Below, in pieces: positions 1 to 5,812 of a DNA stretch of 7,133 nucleotides. Every line of letters begins with the position of its first letter. Position 1 is the stretch's first letter. Location of the stretch: contig JALQUY010000009.1 in the NCBI GenBank assembly GCA_023260615.1, positions 1 through 7,133 on the forward strand, in the 5' to 3' direction. Below the pieces are notes generated by a model that did no database searches, was not told the origin of the DNA, and saw only the letters and a list, made by a program, of their open reading frames with translations. This stretch comes from Schleiferiaceae bacterium (GTDB taxonomy: Bacteria; Bacteroidota; Bacteroidia; Flavobacteriales; Schleiferiaceae). The position numbers and the translations under genes were made by a program.

Positions 1-288
1 TTCCTAGGCATTCAATTAAATAATGCTGGAGGAGAAATTAAAACCAGTGGAGATGGACTCTTGAGGCAAAGCAGTTCTGTTGCAAATCAAGTAGAGGCTC
101 AGTTTGCGGAGGGGGCAATAAAAAAGATTTCAGGCAGCTATGTCGAATTTGCGGAGCGTAGTATACTTCCTGAATTTAAAGAACTTGACGCTTCAGCACT
201 ACTTCGGAAACACCGTAGAGAGGGTTTTGAAGCTTCCAATGCAGATAAAATATTTGAAAGTACGTTCACCTCACAACTTAAAAAGTAA
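1..288 (+). CDS. DUF1338-family protein, probable 2-oxoadipate dioxygenase/decarboxylase (HglS-like), C-terminal part
   Basis: The frame is open from the first base to a TAA at 286-288, so this is the last 95 residues of a longer gene. It is not a small gene starting at the TTG at 61. What is seen: an NNAGGEIK stretch followed by LLRQSS (residues 7-26), YVEFAER (47-53) and GFEASNADKIFEST (75-88). I recognise this order from the C-terminus of Bacteroidota DUF1338 proteins. Known of the family: bacterial HglS is a metal-dependent enzyme of the VOC fold that converts 2-oxoadipate to D-2-hydroxyglutarate in lysine breakdown, with two His and one Glu as metal ligands. Glu49 of this fragment sits where I would place that Glu; this is inference, since the His ligands lie outside the window. 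The ALDH7 gene 2 bases downstream fits the same pathway. The identification rests on remembered family sequence and only the C-terminus is visible. Confidence 0.72.
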   Translation, partial: FLGIQLNNAGGEIKTSGDGLLRQSSSVANQVEAQFAEGAIKKISGSYVEFAERSILPEFKELDASALLRKHRREGFEASNADKIFESTFTSQLKK

Positions 289-290
289 TA

Positions 291-1817
291 ATGAAAAAAT
301 TTGAAAATCTAAGTAAAGAACTCAATCTGGATACAGGCCAAAAAGGATGTCACTCAGGAGGATCCTGGTATGGATCTGGGGAGATGATACAATCTTTTAG
401 TCCTGTAGAAGGCTCGCTTTTAGGGAGCTTGCAAACAGCGGGCATAGAAGATTACGAACAAGCAATAGCAAAAGCTGAATATGCATTTTTGTCCTTCCGT
501 AAAATTCCGGCACCTAGAAGGGGGGACTTAGTGCGTCAGTTTGGTAACCGACTGCGTGAAAAAAAAGAAGCCCTGGGCCAATTAGTTTCGTGGGAAATGG
601 GTAAATCTTATCAAGAAGGTTTGGGCGAAGTGCAAGAAATGATCGACATCTGCGACTTTGCCGTGGGTCTTTCACGCCAGCTCACTGGTTTGACGATTAA
701 AAGCGAACGCCCGGACCATTTCATGATGGAACAATGGCACCCCGTTGGCTTGGTAGGTATCATTTCCGCGTTCAATTTCCCCGTCGCTGTTTGGGCCTGG
801 AATTCAGCCCTAGCTTGGATTTGCGGCGACGCCTGTGTTTGGAAAGCCTCTGAAAAAGTACCCTTGTGTGCCCTCGCATGCCAGCATATTTGGAACGAGG
901 TGAGCGCCGAGCTCAACCTCCCTGAAGGTTTGTCGACCATCGTTACTGGAGGCCGTGAAATTGGTGTGTTGATGTCTGAAGATGGCCGTATTCCTGTGGT
1001 CTCTGCTACCGGGTCGATCCGAATGGGTAAAGATGTAGGCGCTCGCGTCGGTGCACGTTTAGGCCGTTCCATTTTGGAATTAGGCGGAAACAACGCCATG
1101 ATCATTACCGAAACCGCTGATTTGAAAATGACGGTCACAGCGGCCGTTTTTGGCGCTGTAGGTACTGCGGGTCAACGATGCACCTCTACGCGTCGTCTGA
1201 TCATCCATGAGAGCATCTACGACCGTGTTTGCGAAGCGATTGCAGGCGCATACAAGCAAGTGAAAATTGGCAGCCCTCTGGAGCCCAGCAACCACATGGG
1301 TCCCTTGATCGACCAAGCAGCCGTTCAAATGTACCTCGATGCCTTGGAAGCGGTAGAAACGTCTGGCGGTCGTTTCTTAGTTAAGGGCGGAAAACTGGAA
1401 GGTTTTGAAAGTGGATGCTACGTCAGCCCCTCCATCGCTGAAGTGGAAAATCATTGGCCCATTGTCCAGCATGAAACCTTCGCTCCCCTCTTGTATGTGA
1501 TGAAGTACAGTACGCTGGAAGAGGCTATTGCCTTGCAAAACGGCGTTCCACAAGGTTTGTCTTCCGCAATTATGACAGGTTCTATGCAGGAAGCGCATCG
1601 CTTCGTGAGTGCTAGCGGTTCGGACTGCGGTATTGCGAATGCTAATATTGGCACCAGCGGTGCGGAAATCGGCGGTGCATTTGGCGGTGAGAAAGAAACG
1701 GGTGGTGGCCGTGAAAGCGGTTCAGATTCCTGGAAAGCCTACATGCGACGCCAGACCAACACCTTGAACTATGGAAGCAGCCTTCCCTTGGCGCAAGGCA
1801 TTGAATTCAACATATAA
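291..1817 (+). CDS. amaB: ALDH7-family aldehyde dehydrogenase (alpha-aminoadipate semialdehyde / piperideine-6-carboxylate dehydrogenase)
   Basis: A 508-residue protein of full family length. ALDH7 enzymes oxidise alpha-aminoadipate semialdehyde, which is in equilibrium with piperideine-6-carboxylate, to L-2-aminoadipate using NAD+ in the cytoplasm. Visible motifs: FNFPVAVW (161-168, with oxyanion-hole Asn162), WKASE (184-188, cofactor-binding Lys185), ELGGNNA (263-269, general base Glu263), GQRCTS (294-299, catalytic nucleophile Cys297) and HETFAPL (394-400). Glu263 and Cys297 have the standard 34-residue spacing. The C-terminal block GGAFGGEKETGGGRESGSD and the near-terminal LPLAQGIEF are hallmarks of ALDH7 (antiquitin) rather than other ALDH classes. 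The ATG lies 2 bases after the upstream stop, has no Shine-Dalgarno and is followed by an A-rich stretch, so it is probably co-transcribed with the DUF1338 gene. The first ~90 codons are more AT-rich (about 44% GC) than the rest. Related aldehyde substrates cannot be excluded. Confidence 0.93.
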   Translation: MKKFENLSKELNLDTGQKGCHSGGSWYGSGEMIQSFSPVEGSLLGSLQTAGIEDYEQAIAKAEYAFLSFRKIPAPRRGDLVRQFGNRLREKKEALGQLVSWEMGKSYQEGLGEVQEMIDICDFAVGLSRQLTGLTIKSERPDHFMMEQWHPVGLVGIISAFNFPVAVWAWNSALAWICGDACVWKASEKVPLCALACQHIWNEVSAELNLPEGLSTIVTGGREIGVLMSEDGRIPVVSATGSIRMGKDVGARVGARLGRSILELGGNNAMIITETADLKMTVTAAVFGAVGTAGQRCTSTRRLIIHESIYDRVCEAIAGAYKQVKIGSPLEPSNHMGPLIDQAAVQMYLDALEAVETSGGRFLVKGGKLEGFESGCYVSPSIAEVENHWPIVQHETFAPLLYVMKYSTLEEAIALQNGVPQGLSSAIMTGSMQEAHRFVSASGSDCGIANANIGTSGAEIGGAFGGEKETGGGRESGSDSWKAYMRRQTNTLNYGSSLPLAQGIEFNI

Positions 1818-1863
1818 CTACTATTCATTTTTTTTAAAAGAAAGAAGATTCTAATGGTAATAG
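1811..1863. other. AT-rich block, possible DNA unwinding element
   Basis: Bases 1811-1860 are 80% A+T, including a run of eight T at 1828-1835 followed by A-rich sequence. The block overlaps the last codons of the ALDH gene and lies about 50 bp left of the first DnaA box. That placement suits a duplex-unwinding element of oriC. The T-run could instead help end ALDH transcription, but no GC-rich stem precedes it, so I do not call an intrinsic terminator. Confidence 0.45.
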
Positions 1864-1912
1864 TCGGTTAATAGCGGGTAAAACGTTTAGAGCTGGTACT
1901 TGGAAGTGTGAC

Positions 1913-1942
1913 TTATCCACGTTTATTAACAGGTTATGGACA
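1913..1942 (+). promoter_or_regulatory. Three helically phased DnaA boxes
   Basis: TTATCCACG (1913-1921), TTATTAACA (1923-1931) and TTATGGACA (1934-1942) each differ from TTATNCACA at one position, and all read on the plus strand. Their starts are 10 and 11 bp apart, about one helical turn, so bound DnaA molecules would lie on the same face. A further plus-strand box, TCATCCACA, lies at 1989-1997. Close same-orientation arrays of weaker boxes are a known arrangement for cooperative DnaA filament growth next to an unwinding element. Binding itself is inferred. Confidence 0.62.
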
Positions 1943-2025
1943 CATGCTTTTAATGCACCGACCTGATTTACCGCTACCTACCGATAATTCATCCACAACA
2001 GGTTTCAAAGGGGCACTTTGAGTAA

Positions 2026-2103
2026 AGTGAATAACTTCGTTTTCAAGGGAAGGTGAATAACTACCCGCTCAACGTGTAGAAGTCCTTCTAAAAGGTGGAT
2101 AAC
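2026..2103 (-). promoter_or_regulatory. Three minus-strand DnaA boxes sharing AGTTATYCAC
   Basis: Read on the minus strand, the boxes are TTATTCACT (2034-2026), TTATTCACC (2060-2052) and TTATCCACC (2102-2094). Each differs from TTATNCACA only at the last position, and all three are preceded by AG, giving the shared 10-mer AGTTATYCAC. They face the plus-strand group at 1913-1997, so the two groups point towards each other across the hairpin at 2014-2029. Starts are 26 and 42 bp apart, so they are not tightly phased. Confidence 0.62.
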
Positions 2104-2156
2104 TGCCGATGACCTAAAATGTGATACTAACAGGATCTACACAGAAATACACAGTT

Positions 2157-2603
2157 ATGAACAGGATTTTAACCATTGCTATTGGCAACGACCACGCTGG
2201 TCCTGAATTAAAGAAAAAAGTAGTTGAACTACTTGAAAATGAAGGAATTAAGGTGATAAATCACGGGTGTGATAGTTCGGATAGTGTCGATTATCCAGAT
2301 TTTGCCCATGCCGTAGCGCGTGATGTGGAATCAGGCGTAGCGGATCGAGGTATTGTGATTTGTGGAAGTGGGAATGGAATCAATATGGCTGTAAATAAGC
2401 ATGGGGGTATCCGCTCGGCCCTTTGCTGGAAAGCAGAAATTGCCTCCCTTGCAGTTCAGCACAATGATGCGAATGTGATAGCTCTACCCGCTCGTTTTAT
2501 CGATGAGGCAGAAGCCCTGGCCTGTGTTAAGGCTTTCATCACCGAATCCTTTGAAGGTGGACGTCACCAGAACCGCGTAAATAAAATCAATCCCTGCTGC
2601 TAA
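2157..2603 (+). CDS. rpiB: Ribose-5-phosphate isomerase B (RpiB/LacA/LacB family)
   Basis: A 148-residue protein, normal for RpiB, which interconverts ribose 5-phosphate and ribulose 5-phosphate in the non-oxidative pentose phosphate pathway. Seen: IAIGNDHAG at 7-15 (Asp12, His13), DYPDFA at 45-50, the VICGSGNGINMAVNKHGG block with catalytic-position Cys69, QHNDANV with His102 (the proton-relay His of the family), and FEGGRHQNRV at 132-141 with Arg136, His137 and Arg140 for phosphate binding. The start is set at the ATG at 2157 because the motif then begins at residue 7, as in relatives. An in-frame GTG at 2121 would add 12 residues with no family similarity and run into the origin-like repeats. 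No Shine-Dalgarno is seen. The last DnaA-like box (2155-2163) overlaps the start codon. The six-carbon specificity of LacA/B or allose isomerases is less likely given this housekeeping context. Confidence 0.93.
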   Translation: MNRILTIAIGNDHAGPELKKKVVELLENEGIKVINHGCDSSDSVDYPDFAHAVARDVESGVADRGIVICGSGNGINMAVNKHGGIRSALCWKAEIASLAVQHNDANVIALPARFIDEAEALACVKAFITESFEGGRHQNRVNKINPCC

Positions 2604-2606
2604 AAC

Positions 2607-3032
2607 GTGGTCACCACTTCGACGACCGTAGACCTTCCTGTACAGGTGGATGACCGTGTTTGGACTGCATGGTTAGAGGATGTGGTACGTTCAGAAGGAC
2701 GTGTTTTAGGAAGTTTGACGATTCAGTGGCAATCCGATGATGAACTGCTTGAAGTTAATCGGCAGTTTCTAGATCATGATTATTACACGGATATCATCAC
2801 CTTTAATCGAAACCGTGGGAATCGCGTGAATGGCGATTTAGCAATTAGTGTGGACCGAATTATGGATCATGCTGCGCAACAGGGTATTCCTGTCCGGGAC
2901 GAAGTCTTACGTGTGGTCGTCCACGGTACGCTTCATTTATGTGGGTATGACGATCACAGCGAGGAAGAAAAAGCACAGATGCGCGCTCTAGAATTAACCT
3001 ACATGGAAAAAGCCCCGAACTTTGGGCTTTGA
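2607..3032 (+). CDS. ybeY: YbeY endoribonuclease (rRNA maturation RNase)
   Basis: A 141-residue member of the UPF0054/YbeY family, a metal-dependent single-strand endoribonuclease acting in 16S rRNA 3'-end maturation and ribosome quality control. Seen: YTDIITF (60-66), GDLAISVDRI (76-85) and the metal motif HGTLHLCGYDDH (106-117). His106 and His110 occupy two ligand positions. The third (His124 in the E. coli protein) is Asp116, followed by His117; I recall an Asp here in Bacteroidota YbeY, so the site is probably intact. The start must be the GTG at 2607 or later, because the rpiB stop is in the same frame at 2601-2603 with only one codon between. The conserved N-terminal part begins within the first 20 residues and no ATG precedes residue 80, so GTG is chosen. 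Probably translated from the same mRNA as rpiB (3-base gap). Confidence 0.92.
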   Translation: MVTTSTTVDLPVQVDDRVWTAWLEDVVRSEGRVLGSLTIQWQSDDELLEVNRQFLDHDYYTDIITFNRNRGNRVNGDLAISVDRIMDHAAQQGIPVRDEVLRVVVHGTLHLCGYDDHSEEEKAQMRALELTYMEKAPNFGL

Positions 3033-3037
3033 GAAAG

Positions 3038-3053
3038 TGTTTCACGTGGAACA
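3038..3053. promoter_or_regulatory. parS-like ParB binding site, copy 1
   Basis: TGTTTCACGTGGAACA at 3038-3053 is a near-perfect 16-bp palindrome around CACGTG. Read on the minus strand it is TGTTCCACGTGAAACA, which I recognise as a canonical Bacillus-type parS. It fills almost the whole 21-base gap between the ybeY stop and the mnmG ATG at 3054, ending one base before the start codon. Known: ParB (Spo0J) binds such sites near oriC, spreads as a CTP-dependent clamp and organises chromosome segregation with ParA and SMC. ParB and ParA genes are not in this window. Confidence 0.9.
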
Positions 3054-4902
3054 ATGAAGTACGACGTAATTGTAGTGGGTGCCGGTCACGCCGGATGTGA
3101 AGCTGCCAGCGCGGCTGCGCGAATGGGATCAAAAACGCTTTTGATCACTATGAATATGCAGACCATCGGCCAAATGAGTTGCAACCCTGCAATGGGGGGC
3201 GTAGCAAAGGGTCAAATTGTACGTGAGATAGACGCCCTAGGGGGTTTTAGCGGAATCATTAGTGATGAGACGGCTATTCAGTTCCGAATGCTCAACCGTT
3301 CAAAAGGTCCAGCTATGTGGAGCCCACGCGTTCAATCGGATCGCTGGCGCTTTGCCGAGCAATGGCGTCTGACGTTGGAGCAAATTGAAAATCTGCACTT
3401 CATTCAAAGCACCGTAGATGCCGTTACTACGGACGCATCCGGTATTACAGGCGTCATTTTGCAAAATGGTGTTTCTGTGGAAGGCCATTCTGTGGTGCTA
3501 ACGAGCGGCACGTTTTTAAATGGCGTCATGCACATTGGAGAGCGCCAAATGACAGGAGGTCGTTCCAGCGAAGGCTCGGCGAAGGGCATCACTGGCTGTT
3601 TAAATACCCTGGGGTTTGAAAGTGGCCGAATGAAAACCGGTACCCCTCCCCGACTCGATGGACGCTCTTTGGATTACAGTAAGTTCGAAGAACAAAAGGG
3701 CGATGAAAAGCCAGGTAAGTTCAGCTTTACAGATACGAAGCCTTTAACGAAACAACGCTCCTGCTGGATCAGCCACACCTCAGAAGAAGTACACGATACC
3801 CTGCGTGCGTCCTTTGATCGTAGCCCCTTGTTTAACGGCGCGATTCAATCTTCAGGTCCTCGCTACTGTCCGTCTATTGAGGATAAAATCAATCGGTTTC
3901 GCAGATAAGACGAGCCATCAAATGTTCATTGAACCGGAAGGCTGGGACACGGTGGAAGTGTACATCAATGGCTTTAGTACGTCACTCCCTGAAGAGGTAC
4001 AGCACGAAGCATTGCGCAAGGTACCCGGCTTTGAAAACGCACGATTTTTTAGACCTGGCTATGCGGTGGAATACGATTACTTCCCGCCCACGCAGTTAAA
4101 GCACAATTTAGAAACCAAACTCGTTCCCCGCCTCTTCTTTGCGGGCCAAATAAACGGCACCACCGGCTATGAAGAAGCCGCTTGCCAAGGCTTGATGGCG
4201 GGTATGAATGCGCATCTAAGTGTTCGAGGCGAAGCGCCTTTCTTATTGGATCGAAGCCAAGCCTACATGGGTGTTTTGATTGATGATTTAATCACTAAAG
4301 GCACCGAAGAGCCCTACCGAATGTTCACCAGTCGGGCGGAATTCCGTCTCACGCTACGTCAAGACAATGCGGATCGACGCCTGACGGAATTTGGTCGGTC
4401 ATATGGTCTCATAGATGATGCGCAGTGGAAGCGGTATTCAGATAAGATGAACGCTGTGACCGAAGCCGATGCATGGCTTTCGGCTCAATCCGTAGAGCCG
4501 GATGCTGCGAATGCGTATCTCGACGAAATGGGTACTGCCCCACTTAAGCAGCGTGGGCCTTTAGACCAGTTGGTGGCACGGCCTCAATTAAGTCTTTCAG
4601 GAATCTTGGAGCACATCGGTCAAGAGGTGCCTTCATTCAGCGAAGAAGTTTGGGAGCAGGTGGAGATTGGGCGCAAGTATTCGGGCTATATTGAAAAGGA
4701 ATTGGAGCAAGTGGAAAAGCTAAAGCGCCTGGAAAACTTGAAGATTCCTGCAGCGTTTTCCTTTGAAAAAATTACCGCACTTAGCATGGAGAGTCGTCAG
4801 AAACTAGCTAAGATTCGTCCGGAAACCTTAGGTCAGGCGAGTCGTATTTCTGGAGTATCACCGGCGGATGTTCAAATACTCATGGTCCACTTGGGCCGCT
4901 AG
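3054..4902 (+). CDS. mnmG: tRNA uridine-5-carboxymethylaminomethyl synthase subunit MnmG (GidA), interrupted by a one-base frameshift
   Basis: MnmG with MnmE installs the (carboxymethyl)aminomethyl group on U34 of several tRNAs, using FAD and methylene-tetrahydrofolate. The frame starting at ATG 3054 encodes residues 1-282 correctly and then meets a TAA at 3906-3908. The rest continues one frame over from 3901 to the TAG at 4900-4902. Dropping base 3900 gives one 615-residue protein, close to family length. Seen: FAD dinucleotide motif GAGHAGCEAA (9-18), CNPAMGGVAKGQIVREIDALGG region (43-64), LNRSKGPA (80-87), RYCPSIEDK (270-278) with Cys43 and Cys272 at the two conserved Cys positions, AGQINGTTGYEEAACQG (363-379), FTSRAEFRL (424-432) and the C-terminal MnmE-binding helical block (576-615). 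Both halves are equally conserved, arguing against long-standing decay. The ATG directly follows a parS copy; its GGA is the only weak Shine-Dalgarno candidate. Confidence 0.93.
3897..3903 (+). other. Frameshift point in mnmG (one extra C)
   Basis: Family sequence expects ..INRFADK.. here. The bases read CGG TTT C GCA GAT AAG: Phe codon 3897-3899, an extra C at 3900, then Ala from 3901. In the initial frame it reads TTT CGC AGA TAA and stops. The simplest explanation is a sequencing or assembly insertion, or a recent mutation. The TTT-C context would also let a Phe-tRNA slip +1 from UUU to UUC, so a recoding site cannot be fully excluded from one sequence. Confidence 0.88.
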
Positions 4903-4904
4903 TT

Positions 4905-4920
4905 TGTTTCACGTGGAACA
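4905..4920. promoter_or_regulatory. parS-like ParB binding site, copy 2
   Basis: The same 16 bases as copy 1, in the same orientation, begin two bases after the mnmG stop codon. The site overlaps the likely GTG start (4913-4915) and first codons of the methyltransferase gene. Two identical 16-mers in 1.9 kb, both at gene junctions around mnmG, are strong evidence that the element is maintained as a binding site and is not coincidental coding sequence. Confidence 0.9.
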
Positions 4921-5812
4921 CCTCGAATCTATCCTCGCCTGCCCGATTTGTGGATCGGAAGACATATCCAGCGCTCAACAAATCAAAGACCACATGGTGA
5001 GTCAAGAGGTCTTTACGGTGGTTGGGTGTTCCCAATGTGGCATGAAGCGAACGAGTCCTCGACCTAACGCTTCGAGCATCGGTCGCTACTATGAGTCAGA
5101 TGCGTACAAAAGTCACAACGACGATGGCGGAGGACTCTTTGACGCCATCTACCATGTGACCCGAAATTGGGCCGCGGGTAAAAAGGCGCGTTTTTTGGAT
5201 TCTGTAAGCCCTCTAAAATCAAAAATTCCCGCACTACTGGACGTCGGCTGTGGAATAGGCGTTTTTTTGGAGGCTGCAAAAAAGCAAAATTGGAGCGTTT
5301 TCGGGGTCGAAATCAGCGAAAATGCCCGAAAACAAGCCGAAAAACGTCTAAATCAGCCTGTTTTTGAAAAAATCGAGGACCTCCCAAACGGACAAAAATT
5401 TGACGGAATTTCCCTTTTTCACGTTTTAGAGCACCTTCCTGAGCCTAAAGGAACACTTGAAGTGCTTTTAAAGAAGGCTCAGCCCGGCGCCCCTCTCATT
5501 CTTGCTTTACCCAATTACGAAAGTTGGGACGCAAAGCACTATGGTGCGGATTGGGCAGCTTGGGATGTGCCCATTCACTTTTGGCATTTCCGAAAAGAAG
5601 ACGTTCAAGCGCTAGCCCAAGCAACGGGCTGGGAATTGGAATCCATTCACCCCATGCCGTTGGATGCGTACTATGTGAGTCTTTTGAGTGAGTCCTTTCA
5701 AAAAGGCCGCAAGCGCTGGATAGCCGCCAGCTTAAAAGGGTTCTGGAGCAACCTCCGCGGCGGGAAGCGCAATACGTCGAGCCTGATCTACGTGCTTAGA
5801 AAGCCTTCATAA
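4913..5812 (+). CDS. Class I SAM-dependent methyltransferase with N-terminal zinc-ribbon motif
   Basis: From GTG 4913 the protein has 299 residues. Seen: two CxxC pairs, CPIC (10-13) and CSQC (39-42), forming a likely zinc ribbon; the SAM-binding motif I LLDVGCGIG (108-116), followed by the acidic residue of GVEIS (131-135) that usually holds the ribose; SLFHVLEHLPEP (167-178), the motif IV region of Methyltransf_23/11 proteins; and LALPNYES (197-204) with downstream HFWHFRKED. The acceptor is unknown; no specific substrate can be assigned. An in-frame ATG at 4868 would add 15 residues, overlap mnmG by 35 bases and translate the whole parS. A TTG at 4904 is a third option. I prefer GTG because conserved sequence starts at its residue ~4 and because mnmG also starts right at its parS copy. 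The gene ends 17 bases inside the opposing holB gene. Confidence 0.85.
   Translation: MEHLESILACPICGSEDISSAQQIKDHMVSQEVFTVVGCSQCGMKRTSPRPNASSIGRYYESDAYKSHNDDGGGLFDAIYHVTRNWAAGKKARFLDSVSPLKSKIPALLDVGCGIGVFLEAAKKQNWSVFGVEISENARKQAEKRLNQPVFEKIEDLPNGQKFDGISLFHVLEHLPEPKGTLEVLLKKAQPGAPLILALPNYESWDAKHYGADWAAWDVPIHFWHFRKEDVQALAQATGWELESIHPMPLDAYYVSLLSESFQKGRKRWIAASLKGFWSNLRGGKRNTSSLIYVLRKPS

Larger units (their letters stand above)
1818..2165. other. Candidate chromosomal replication origin (oriC)
   Basis: This 339-base gene-free interval, extended a few bases into rpiB, contains no convincing ORF. Seven 9-mers match the DnaA box TTATNCACA with one mismatch in the interval, and an eighth overlaps the rpiB start: plus strand at 1913, 1923, 1934, 1989 and 2155; minus strand at 2026-2034, 2052-2060 and 2094-2102. 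With uniform base composition about 0.3 such matches would be expected in a stretch this size on both strands. An AT-rich block at the left edge could be the unwinding element. A perfect 6-bp hairpin (CACTTT 2014-2019, AAAGTG 2024-2029) touches the box at 2026. Context: mnmG (gidA), which flanks oriC in E. coli and others, begins 0.9 kb downstream, and two parS-like sites lie within 2.8 kb. None of the boxes is perfect and dnaA is not in the window, so this remains a candidate. Confidence 0.72.

Noticed and set aside
61..288. A separate 75-residue gene starting at TTG 61
   Set aside because: The frame is open back to base 1 and the residues before 61 (NNAGGEIK) match the same family, so this is the end of a larger gene.
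611..1138. 175-codon open frame on the minus strand inside the ALDH gene
   Set aside because: It is antisense to a strongly conserved enzyme and its translation resembles no family I know, with the basic, Pro/Thr/Ser-rich make-up typical of shadow frames.
1822..1840. Intrinsic terminator after the ALDH gene (eight-T run)
   Set aside because: No GC-rich stem precedes the T-run, so the AT-rich unwinding-element reading is preferred.
2121..2156. N-terminal extension of RpiB from GTG 2121
   Set aside because: The 12 extra residues have no family counterpart and lie in origin-like repeats; ATG 2157 gives the normal N-terminus.
3805..3900. Independent start of a second protein at ATG 3805 overlapping the first mnmG half
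   Set aside because: The residues before the frameshift point in this frame do not match MnmG or anything else recognised; MnmG similarity starts exactly at 3901.
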